Origin: CAYOHR01 sp964512145
GTDB taxonomy: Bacteria > Bacteroidota > Bacteroidia > Flavobacteriales_G > JALEGO01
Length of the DNA stretch: 64,000 nucleotides
Assembly (NCBI GenBank): GCA_964512145.1
Contig: CAZEIM010000012.1
Coordinates: forward strand, 1-64,000
Direction of reading: 5' to 3'
The first letter of the stretch is position 1; each line of letters starts with the position of its first letter. This document shows positions 56,896 through 64,000 of this stretch, piece after piece. Both the position numbers and the translations under genes were made by a program. The notes under the pieces were generated by a model, which saw only the letters and a program-made list of their open reading frames with translations, was not told the DNA's origin and searched no databases.

Positions 56896-57810
56896 ATGAT
56901 AAAATTTGCCGCTATTGATATTGGTTCAAATGCCATAAGATTACTTATTATGGATGTAAATCATGATGAGTATCCAGTAAAATATACTAAAAATACTCTT
57001 CTAAGAATTCCTTTGCGCTTAGGTGAGGATGTTTTTGAGTCCGGAAAAATATCGAAAGAAAAAAAAGATAAGTTATTATGGGCATTACTTTCCTTTAAAT
57101 ATTTATGTAAAGTGCATGACGTTGTAGACACAGTTGCGTGTGCTACTTCAGCTATGCGAGAAGCTCAAAATGGAAATCAAGTTATTCAAGAAATTGAAGA
57201 GCAAACGGAATTAAAGATTGAGTTAATATCTGGCAGAAGAGAAGCAGAAATCATTCATTCCTATAAATTTGAAGATTTAGGCATAAAAAGTTCACAAAAC
57301 GCCTATTTATATGTAGATGTTGGAGGAGGGTCAACTGAAATATCATTATTTCATCTTGGAAAAATATTACATTCAAACTCGTTTAAAATTGGTACGGTTC
57401 GAATGCTAAAAAACAAGGTGGAAGCCCAGGAATGGGAAAATATGAACCAATGGGTTCAAGAAATTTCAAAGCCCTATAAAGATGTTCATATTATTGGATC
57501 TGGGGGTAATATAAATAAGGTTATTAAGTTAATAAATCAAAAAAGAAACGATTCAAACATCTCACTATCAAAACTTAATAAATTATACAAAGAATTAGAA
57601 AAATTAACTTACAACGAGCGGATTAAAAAATATAATTTAAATCCAGACAGAGCGGATGTTATTGTGCCTGCGTTAAAAATTTTCACTCAAATCATGCAAA
57701 AATCTCATGCTCAAAATGTAATAGTGCCTAGAATAGGTTTAGCTGACGGATTGATTAAAATTTTATATGAATCGTATGCTAAAAAGTATGCGTTATTAAA
57801 TTTTAGCTGA
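56896..57810 (+). CDS. Ppx/GppA family exopolyphosphatase/phosphatase
   Basis: The product has 304 residues and an actin-like ATPase fold. Phosphate-binding motifs are FAAIDIGSNAIRLLI at the N-terminus and YVDVGGGSTEISLF near residue 143; SATSAMREA-type sequence is seen as VACATSAMREAQNG. The C-terminal HD domain of larger Ppx proteins is missing, as in many Bacteroidota. The likely substrates are polyphosphate or pppGpp, and which is used cannot be told. The following GSCFA gene starts 3 bases after its stop. Confidence 0.88.
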   Translation: MIKFAAIDIGSNAIRLLIMDVNHDEYPVKYTKNTLLRIPLRLGEDVFESGKISKEKKDKLLWALLSFKYLCKVHDVVDTVACATSAMREAQNGNQVIQEIEEQTELKIELISGRREAEIIHSYKFEDLGIKSSQNAYLYVDVGGGSTEISLFHLGKILHSNSFKIGTVRMLKNKVEAQEWENMNQWVQEISKPYKDVHIIGSGGNINKVIKLINQKRNDSNISLSKLNKLYKELEKLTYNERIKKYNLNPDRADVIVPALKIFTQIMQKSHAQNVIVPRIGLADGLIKILYESYAKKYALLNFS

Positions 57811-57813
57811 TGC

Positions 57814-58791
57814 ATGTTCCGAACTGAAATAAACATAACCCCATGGATTAAAAAGATATCCTACCATCATTCTTTAGCTTTTGTTGGATCGTGTTTTTCT
57901 GAAAATATTGGAAATAAGTTTTTACATTACAAGTGGCATGCATTGGTAAATCCATTTGGAACCGTATACAATCCTGTTTCTCTTAGTCGTATTATTACAC
58001 AGGTTACTCATAAAAAAACATATACAGTATCCGATTTAGTTTTTTACAATGCTGTTTGGCATAGTTTACACCATCACTCATTATTTTCTTCCGAAAAGGA
58101 AGATGAAATAATAAATAAACTCCATCAAATACAGGAGAATTTTTTGAATTTTATTCAAAAGGCAGATTTTATGTTCATTACGCTAGGCACTTCTTGGGTT
58201 TATGAGTGGAAGAAAACTGGAGAAGTGATTTCAAATTGTCATAAAATACCGGGCGATTTTTTTACTAAACGACTTTTATCGCCTGTAGAAATTGAACAAT
58301 CTATAGAAAAGATTATTGAAGATGTATCATCAATAAATAAAAACATACGTTTTATTTTTACAATAAGCCCTGTTAGACATATAAAAGATGGTTTTTTTGA
58401 AAACAATGTCAGTAAAGCGTTGTTGTTTTCGTCCATTTTTAATATCATTCAAAAAAAATCAGAAAATACAGAATACTTTCCCGCATACGAATTATTAATG
58501 GATGACTTAAGAGATTATCGATTTTATAGCTCCGATTTGCTACACCCAAACGAATTGGGTATTCAATATATTTGGGAGAAAATAAAAATAGGTTGTATAG
58601 ATGGAATTTCTCATGAATATATGCATGATTTTGATAAAATTTTTAAGAATCTTCAACATAAAGCATTTCATGAAAAAAGCAGAGATTATATTCTGCATTT
58701 AGAAAAAACAAACAACATGATACATACTTTTGAAAAAAAGTACCAAAAAGAATATTTTACAGAAGACGAAAAGAATGTTAAGCCGGTATGA
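57814..58791 (+). CDS. GSCFA domain protein
   Basis: The product has 325 residues. The family signature is LAFVGSCFSENIGNKF at about residue 21-36, followed by NPFGTVYNPVSL, LGTSWVYEW and TISPVRHIKDG. GSCFA proteins resemble SGNH hydrolases with the nucleophile Ser replaced or shifted in the GSCF block; the HPNELG at about 248-253 may hold the His/Asp-type pair. The substrate is unknown. The stop overlaps cvpA by 4 bases (ATGA), so they are coupled. Confidence 0.85.
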   Translation: MFRTEINITPWIKKISYHHSLAFVGSCFSENIGNKFLHYKWHALVNPFGTVYNPVSLSRIITQVTHKKTYTVSDLVFYNAVWHSLHHHSLFSSEKEDEIINKLHQIQENFLNFIQKADFMFITLGTSWVYEWKKTGEVISNCHKIPGDFFTKRLLSPVEIEQSIEKIIEDVSSINKNIRFIFTISPVRHIKDGFFENNVSKALLFSSIFNIIQKKSENTEYFPAYELLMDDLRDYRFYSSDLLHPNELGIQYIWEKIKIGCIDGISHEYMHDFDKIFKNLQHKAFHEKSRDYILHLEKTNNMIHTFEKKYQKEYFTEDEKNVKPV

Positions 58792-59297
58792 CCTGGAGTT
58801 ATATAGATATTTTTTTACTAATTCCATTTTTGTATGGTATAGTTAGAGGTTTTATAAAAGGATTTGTGTTTGTTATGATTTCTATGGCCTCATTATTTTT
58901 AGCTATATTTTTAGCTATAAAATTATCAGATATGTTGGCAATCTACATGGTTAAAAATGGTTGGATTTCAGAAAACTTATCATATATAGTGTCCTTTTTG
59001 CTTATTACTATTAGTGTAATTATTTTGCTAATTTTAATAGGTAAAATTTTAGAAAAGATTTTAAAAACATTACAACTAAATTGGTTAAACAGAGTAGCCG
59101 GAGCTTTAGCTGGAGGAGTGCAGTTTTTATTAATTACCTTATTAATGTTACATTACATAGAAAAAATTGATAATACGTTACCATTTTTACCTAAAGATGT
59201 AAAAGAAAAAAGTTTGTTATGGGAAAAAATGATTCAATGTAAAAATAAAACTGGAAATTTTTTATTTAATTCTAGTTCTTTATTTATTAAAGAATAA
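58788..59297 (+). CDS. CvpA family membrane protein
   Basis: The product has 169 residues and four hydrophobic helices. The opening YIDIFLLIPFLYGIVRGFIKGF and NRVAGALAGGVQFLLI match the family. CvpA proteins are needed for colicin V export in E. coli and for envelope or bile resistance in other bacteria; the molecular role is unknown. Its ATG overlaps the GSCFA stop by 4 bases. Confidence 0.85.
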   Translation: MTWSYIDIFLLIPFLYGIVRGFIKGFVFVMISMASLFLAIFLAIKLSDMLAIYMVKNGWISENLSYIVSFLLITISVIILLILIGKILEKILKTLQLNWLNRVAGALAGGVQFLLITLLMLHYIEKIDNTLPFLPKDVKEKSLLWEKMIQCKNKTGNFLFNSSSLFIKE

Positions 59298-59388
59298 TAC
59301 AATTATTTGAAATCCAATTTATTAAATCTATTAAAACTACATTTAACCAGCGTAAAAGAAAAATATTTTGTAAAAAAGCACTTTTTTC

Positions 59389-59418
59389 TTGGTTGATTGT
59401 TGTTTGATTATATTTTTG
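59389..59418 (+). promoter_or_regulatory. Promoter of citrate synthase (TTG-19-TATTTTTG)
   Basis: TTG (59389-59391), 19 bases, then TATTTTTG (59411-59418): an exact match to the Bacteroidota -33/-7 pattern. The ATG lies 27 bases downstream. This is the best promoter in the window. Confidence 0.7.
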
Positions 59419-59445
59419 TATAAACTAAACTAATTATTATAACCT

Positions 59446-60717
59446 ATGTCTGAAACAGCTAAAATAAACCTCAACGGCAAGGAATATGAACTACCGGTAA
59501 TTACAGGAAGTGAGAATGAAAAGGCCATAGATATTACTAACCTAAGAGACCTTACTGGGTATATTACTCTTGACTCAGGTTATAAAAACACAGGAGCTAC
59601 ATTAAGTAATATTACATTTTTAGATGGTGAATTAGGTATATTAAGATATAGAGGTTATCCCATTGAACAATTAGCTGAAAAATCTACTTTTTTAGAAGTC
59701 GCCTATTTATTAATTAACGGTGAACTACCTAGTAAACAAGAGTTAGAAGCCTTTTCGAAAAAAATATCCATGCATACGCTTATACATGAAGACATGAAGC
59801 GTTTTTACGAAGCATATCCTTCAAAGGCACACCCAATGGGGGTTTTAGCTTCGATGGTAAGTGCACTATCTACTTTTTACCCTGAAGTTGCAGGGAATAA
59901 TGCGTTAGAAGAAACAAACTTAACAATTATCAGATTATTAGCTAAATTACCAACTTTAGCTGCTTGGTCTTATAAAAATTCTTTAGGACATCCGGTTATG
60001 TATCCTAAAAACAGTTTAAAATACTGCGAAAACTTTTTGTATATGATGTTTGCAATGCCGACAGATGATTATGAAATTGATCCTGTAATTGTACGGGCAT
60101 TAGACAAACTGCTCATTCTACATGCCGATCATGAACAAAATTGTTCTGCATCAACCGTAAGATTGGTAGGATCTTCCAAAGCAAATTTATATTCATCAAT
60201 ATCTGCCGGAGTGAGTGCATTATGGGGCCCTTTACATGGGGGGGCAAATCAAGAGGTAATTGAAATGCTTGAGAAAATCAAAAATGACGGTGGAAATGTT
60301 GAAAAATGGGTGAACAAAGCAAAAGATAAAAATGATTCTTTCAGGTTAATGGGATTTGGTCATAGAGTTTATAAAAACTTTGATCCAAGAGCTACCATAA
60401 TAAAAAAAGCGTGTGATGAAGTACTTGAAAAACTTGGAATACAGGACGAAGTTTTAGAAATTGCTAAAAAATTAGAAGAAGTTGCTTTAAAAGATGAGTA
60501 TTTTGTAAGTAGAAAATTATATCCAAATGTTGATTTTTACTCTGGTATTGTGTATAGGGCTTTAGGCATCCCAACGGATATGTTCACAGTAATGTTTGCG
60601 ATTGGCCGTTTGCCTGGATGGATTGCACAATGGAAAGAGATGATTGGCAATAAAGAGCCTATTGGAAGACCAAGACAAATATATACAGGAAACACTACTA
60701 GAAATTATCCTGGATAG
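59446..60717 (+). CDS. gltA: Citrate synthase
   Basis: The product has 423 residues. It condenses acetyl-CoA with oxaloacetate to start the TCA cycle. Active-site blocks are LHADHEQNCSAST (about 225), GPLHGGANQEV with the catalytic histidine near 262, MGFGHRVYKNFDPR near 305, and PNVDFYSGIVY with the catalytic aspartate near 362. The N-terminal arm (residues 1-60) is of the longer hexameric type seen in Gram-negative bacteria. It has its own strong promoter and is followed by a perfect palindrome. Confidence 0.97.
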   Translation: MSETAKINLNGKEYELPVITGSENEKAIDITNLRDLTGYITLDSGYKNTGATLSNITFLDGELGILRYRGYPIEQLAEKSTFLEVAYLLINGELPSKQELEAFSKKISMHTLIHEDMKRFYEAYPSKAHPMGVLASMVSALSTFYPEVAGNNALEETNLTIIRLLAKLPTLAAWSYKNSLGHPVMYPKNSLKYCENFLYMMFAMPTDDYEIDPVIVRALDKLLILHADHEQNCSASTVRLVGSSKANLYSSISAGVSALWGPLHGGANQEVIEMLEKIKNDGGNVEKWVNKAKDKNDSFRLMGFGHRVYKNFDPRATIIKKACDEVLEKLGIQDEVLEIAKKLEEVALKDEYFVSRKLYPNVDFYSGIVYRALGIPTDMFTVMFAIGRLPGWIAQWKEMIGNKEPIGRPRQIYTGNTTRNYPG

Positions 60718-60728
60718 TTTTATTATAA

Positions 60729-60768
60729 CTCTCAATATAGTTTTATTTAAATAAAACTATATTGAGAG
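60729..60768. repeat. Perfect 40-base palindrome after gltA
   Basis: The two 20-base halves are exact reverse complements, centred on TTAA. In RNA it forms an 18-pair stem with a 4-base loop and no T-run. It lies 11 bases after the gltA stop. A terminator or mRNA 3' end stabiliser is most likely; a symmetrical protein site is also possible. Confidence 0.7.
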
Positions 60769-60806
60769 AAAACACTCCCCAAACAAATTATTTTAATTAA
60801 CGTATT

Positions 60807-61736
60807 GTGTATTTTATACTTAAAAAAAACGATGTTTGGGTTTTTCCATTTGTAATTATAATTCTGTTTATTTTATCTTCTGTATATTTTTTTAACGAAA
60901 CTGCTTTATCAAATACTCCAAACCAATATGTAGCGTATATTTTAAATACCATTTTTATTGTTTTACAGAGTATTGTATTTAATGTTTTTTTTGAACGCAC
61001 TAATTTATTCCCAAAAAAAACTCATATTCCAATATTAATACATTCATTATTAAATTTTTATATTATAAACATCCAATTATTTAATGTTTATTTTTGGCTT
61101 TCTGTACTCCTGCAATTTTTAGTTTATATATACTATTTTTATTTTTTAGATAAGATTCATAAAAACACTATTTCGAGCATGTTTTATATGAGTTTATTTT
61201 TAGGATTATCTGTGTTATTTTCCGGATACTCTTGGAGTATTGCTGTGTTATTTTTAATAGCCTTTTTTAGTGGACAAAATATAAACTTCCGCATATTATT
61301 AATTGTGATATTTGGATTATTACTACCATTTATATATTACTATAGTTTTTGTTATATTTTAGATATTCCGCAAGGTTTTTTTAGCTATAAAATACCTTCA
61401 TATAATGCTTTATACAATCCAAAAAATATTATTTTTTTAAGCATCTTATTAATCTCTTGTTTAAGAGGAATTTACCTTTTATTGTTTAAAACAAAAACGC
61501 CAACACTTAAAATCAGAAATTTATACTCGATGCAATTTATTTTTTTAATAGGTTCAATCATCATATTGATGTTTTCAGTAAACAACCCTCTGTTGCTTTC
61601 ATTTTTAGCATTACCAATATCTTACTTTATTTCGTATGGATATATTTATGCTAAAAAAAATCTTATCTCTGAGTTATTAATGAACTTATTTATTATTTCA
61701 TATATATATATGAACTTGCCTATTTTTGAGCTCTAA
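60807..61736 (+). CDS. Multi-spanning membrane protein, DUF6427-like
   Basis: The product has 309 residues and nine or ten hydrophobic helices, rich in F, I, Y and L. Recognisable spots are NPKNIIFLSILLISCLRGIY and NNPLLLSFLALPISYF. It resembles the Bacteroidota DUF6427 membrane family; the match is from memory of the helix pattern and is tentative. The start must be GTG at 60807, as an in-frame TAA lies three codons upstream. The stop overlaps the convergent LptF/G gene by 17 bases. Confidence 0.65.
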   Translation: MYFILKKNDVWVFPFVIIILFILSSVYFFNETALSNTPNQYVAYILNTIFIVLQSIVFNVFFERTNLFPKKTHIPILIHSLLNFYIINIQLFNVYFWLSVLLQFLVYIYYFYFLDKIHKNTISSMFYMSLFLGLSVLFSGYSWSIAVLFLIAFFSGQNINFRILLIVIFGLLLPFIYYYSFCYILDIPQGFFSYKIPSYNALYNPKNIIFLSILLISCLRGIYLLLFKTKTPTLKIRNLYSMQFIFLIGSIIILMFSVNNPLLLSFLALPISYFISYGYIYAKKNLISELLMNLFIISYIYMNLPIFEL

Positions 61737-62799
61737 CATATAAATAAATTCCAAAGCCTAAAAAAATAATATTAGGAATCCAAACTGCTATAAGTGGGTT
61801 TAGTCCCGCGTTAGTTGCTAAAACAGTGGCCGTTTTTTGAAATAATATATAAATTAGGCACATACCTACTCCACTGGCTAAGTGTAAACCTATGCCTCCA
61901 CGTACTTTTTTACTGGCAATTACTACTCCTATTAAAGTTAATACATATGCCGAAAAAGGCATAGAGGTACGTTGGTGTTTTTCTAATTCATAAAAAGCAA
62001 TTTCATCGGATCCCTTTGCAATTTCTTGTTCTATGTATTTATTTAATTCAAGTGTATTCATAGAAGCTACGATATTGCTTTTTTTAACAAAATCTTGAGG
62101 AGATATGGGTAAGGTAGTATCTTTTTGCCATCCGGTATTTAATATTTCTAAGCTATCCAAAATAAAACGCTCCTGATAATTTCGCAAACTCCATTTGTTT
62201 TTTGTGGAATCCCATAAAAAACTTGATGCATTAGCCTTATAAATCATTTTATTTCCATCCCATTTTTCAAGTGAAAATTTAAACCCCATATTTGTTCCTG
62301 TACTAAAAGATTCGAAATACAAATTTTCTTCATTTGAAATGGCTATGTGTGTATTTCTAGAAGAGTAATTAAAAGCCTGCCGCACATATTTATCTTCAAA
62401 CTCCAACCGCTCTTTATTAGCCTTTGGAATAATGAAATGATTCATAAATAGAGCTAAAAAAATAAGCAAGGTAGATGCTGTAAAATAGGGAACTAAAAAT
62501 CTTTTAAAAGATACAGATCCTGTTAAAATAGCAACAATCTCTGAATTATAAGCCATTTTTGAGGTAAAAAAAATTACCGCAATAAAAGTTATTAATCCAC
62601 TAAATAAATTGCTATAAAAAAATATAAAATTCAAATAATACTCAAAAATTATAGCCTTTAATGGGGCACTTTTGCCCACAAACTCATCTATTCTTTCGGA
62701 AACATCAAATACTACCGCCAAAGACATAATGACAGCCAAAATAAAAAAGAAAGTGGTTAAAAACTTTCGTATAATGTATCGATCTAATATTGTAAACAT
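61720..62799 (-). CDS. LptF/LptG family permease (YjgP/YjgQ)
   Basis: The product has 359 residues. The N-terminus MFTILDRYIIRKFLTTFFFI and the helix pattern (three helices, about 155 residues of periplasmic beta-jellyroll, three helices) match the LPS export permeases. Together with LptB and its partner, such proteins pull LPS from the inner membrane toward the cell surface. F and G are not separable with confidence, and the pair gene is not present. It follows tgt with a 1-base overlap, so they are cotranscribed. Confidence 0.9.
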   Translation of the reverse strand: MFTILDRYIIRKFLTTFFFILAVIMSLAVVFDVSERIDEFVGKSAPLKAIIFEYYLNFIFFYSNLFSGLITFIAVIFFTSKMAYNSEIVAILTGSVSFKRFLVPYFTASTLLIFLALFMNHFIIPKANKERLEFEDKYVRQAFNYSSRNTHIAISNEENLYFESFSTGTNMGFKFSLEKWDGNKMIYKANASSFLWDSTKNKWSLRNYQERFILDSLEILNTGWQKDTTLPISPQDFVKKSNIVASMNTLELNKYIEQEIAKGSDEIAFYELEKHQRTSMPFSAYVLTLIGVVIASKKVRGGIGLHLASGVGMCLIYILFQKTATVLATNAGLNPLIAVWIPNIIFLGFGIYLYVRAQK

Positions 62800-63929
62800 T
62801 ATAAGCGCTGACTAACTTGTTGCACCATTTTTTCTTTCCAAATCGAAAATGTACCTTCTAAAATATTTTTACGTGCCTGCTGTACCAACCACAAATAAAA
62901 ACCCAAATTATGAATAGAAGCTATCTGCGCTGCTAATCGCTCATTGATGTGAAATAAATGTCGAACATACGCCTTTGAATAATACGTGTCAACGTAGGTA
63001 TGGTTATCTTCATCTAATGCCGAAAAGTCTTCTGCCCACTTTTTATTTTTAATATTTATTACCCCTTTAGATGTAAATAATTGACCATTTCTAGCATTTC
63101 GTGTAGGCATAACACAATCAAACATATCTATTCCTAAGGCAATACATTCTAATATATTTTCAGGCGTTCCTACCCCCATTAAATATCTCGGCTTATCTTT
63201 TGGTAAATATTGAGTAACCAAATCGGTCATTTCGTACATTTGAGCTGCTGGTTCTCCTACAGATAACCCTCCAATGGCATTCCCTTGCGCATTTTTATCT
63301 GCAATATATTGGGCTGATTCTATTCTTAAATCTTTATAAACACTCCCTTGTACTATAGGAAACAGCATTTGAGGATAATCATACTTTTGTGCATTATTAT
63401 TGTGATATTGTAGGCATCTATCTAGCCAATTGTGTGTTAAATGCATAGATTTTTTAGCATATGAATAATCACATGGAAATGGAGTACATTCATCAAAAGC
63501 CATGATTATATCTCCCCCTATAAACTGCTGTATTTCTATAGCCCTTTCCGGAGTAAAATAATGCCAAGAACCGTCTATATGTGATGAAAACTTTACCCCT
63601 TCTTCCGTAATTTTTCTTCGGTGGGCTAAAGAATATACCTGAAAACCTCCGCTATCGGTTAGTATAGGTTTATTCCAATGAATAAATTTGTGCAAACCTC
63701 CCGACTTATACAAAATATCTATTCCGGGTCGTAAATATAAGTGATATGTATTGCCTAAAATTATTTGTGCTTTTATGTCGTTATCTAGCTCTCTTTGATG
63801 CACCGCTTTAACCGTTCCTGCTGTTCCTACAGGCATAAAAATAGGCGTTTGTCTGATGCCATGAGCAGTTTTTAACTCTCCGGCACGTGCTTTTGTATAC
63901 TTATCTGAATATAAAAGTGTAAAACTCAT
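62799..63929 (-). CDS. tgt: Queuine tRNA-ribosyltransferase (tRNA-guanine transglycosylase)
   Basis: The product has 376 residues from ATG at 63929 (MSFTLLYSDKY). It exchanges guanine 34 of Asp, Asn, His and Tyr tRNAs for preQ1. Substrate-site blocks are PIFMPVGTAGTVKAV, ILTDSGGFQVYSL (catalytic Asp near 91), AFDECTPFPCDY and FDCVMPTRNARNG (nucleophile Asp near 270). The C-terminal zinc site usually written CxCxxC is absent: the segment reads DEDNHTYVDTYYSKAYVRHLF, with only the later IHN histidine kept. A TACTTTTG box lies almost on the start. The 62 bases before the window end hold no other feature. Confidence 0.94.
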   Translation of the reverse strand: MSFTLLYSDKYTKARAGELKTAHGIRQTPIFMPVGTAGTVKAVHQRELDNDIKAQIILGNTYHLYLRPGIDILYKSGGLHKFIHWNKPILTDSGGFQVYSLAHRRKITEEGVKFSSHIDGSWHYFTPERAIEIQQFIGGDIIMAFDECTPFPCDYSYAKKSMHLTHNWLDRCLQYHNNNAQKYDYPQMLFPIVQGSVYKDLRIESAQYIADKNAQGNAIGGLSVGEPAAQMYEMTDLVTQYLPKDKPRYLMGVGTPENILECIALGIDMFDCVMPTRNARNGQLFTSKGVINIKNKKWAEDFSALDEDNHTYVDTYYSKAYVRHLFHINERLAAQIASIHNLGFYLWLVQQARKNILEGTFSIWKEKMVQQVSQRL

Positions 63930-63935
63930 GGTCAT

Positions 63936-63943
63936 CAAAAGTA
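63936..63943 (-). promoter_or_regulatory. Candidate -7 box (TACTTTTG) of tgt
   Basis: Exact TAnnTTTG match 6 bases before ATG 63929 and touching ATG 63935. It favours the 63929 start and a nearly leaderless mRNA. Confidence 0.4.
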
Positions 63944-64000
63944 CACAAGATTTTTAAGTACTAAAAATATCATGAGATTGTTCTTATGGTAAGTTGCGCA

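Overview
The window is AT-rich chromosomal DNA from a member of the Bacteroidota. Several traits support this. Secreted proteins carry type IX secretion (T9SS) C-terminal sorting domains of both type A and type B. MurF and alanine racemase are fused into one protein. SprB-like repeats, CHU_C-type ends and a GSCFA protein are present. Shine-Dalgarno sites are scarce, and matches to the Bacteroidota promoter (TTG, about 18-19 bases, TAnnTTTG) precede several genes. The family cannot be fixed from sequence alone. Three runs of N (8606-8621, 44121-44148, 46653-46682) show a draft or metagenome assembly, and each falls inside a gene.

1-9.3 kb: a propeller sensor protein cut by the window edge, a propeller/SpoIIE-type phosphatase, a TerC membrane protein and the MurF-Alr fusion on the minus strand; then an rRNA/tRNA methyltransferase and a gap-interrupted glycosyltransferase on the plus strand. 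9.4-17.3 kb: an O-antigen ligase/polymerase-like protein, an MFS transporter and thiH-thiG-thiE on the minus strand, a CtpA-type protease on the plus strand, a TauE/SafE permease and tRNA-Leu. 17.3-23.5 kb: a T9SS cargo protein, an MsbA-like ABC exporter, tRNA-Val, a polysaccharide flippase and two OmpH/Skp periplasmic chaperones ended by a clear terminator. 23.6-30.7 kb: murI, an orphan histidine kinase and gpmI in an overlapping operon, then gmhA, an M42 peptidase, a CxxCH-containing T9SS protein and a LolC/E-like permease. 30.7-46.3 kb: two giant convergent T9SS type B surface proteins (1821 and 1370 residues), a LysM/periplasmic-binding protein, guaA and a tail-fibre-like secreted protein. 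46.4-52.5 kb: a TMTC-like TPR membrane protein, an unknown small protein, a TonB-dependent receptor and a MORN/YwqK-like protein. 52.7-55.7 kb: thiD-thiC-thiS under a TPP riboswitch. 55.8-64 kb: an FkbM methyltransferase, tRNA-Cys, Ppx/GppA, GSCFA, CvpA, citrate synthase, a multi-spanning protein, an LptF/G permease and tgt.

Functional themes are cell envelope construction (peptidoglycan precursors, LPS heptose, O-antigen export and polymerisation, Lpt and OmpH), T9SS surface display, and thiamine synthesis. The thiamine genes lie in two clusters 38 kb apart, and only one of them has a visible TPP riboswitch.

I found no CRISPR array, insertion sequence, prophage or recognisable defence system, and no gene-free stretch longer than 300 bases. 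The observations I rate highest are these: thiD appears to begin with CTG just after the in-frame stop of thiC; one surface protein holds fourteen tandem cysteine-paired repeats; tRNA-guanine transglycosylase lacks the usual zinc cysteines; some TAnnTTTG promoter boxes sit almost on the start codon; and several genes can only start at GTG, TTG or CTG. None of these is proven to be a new system.
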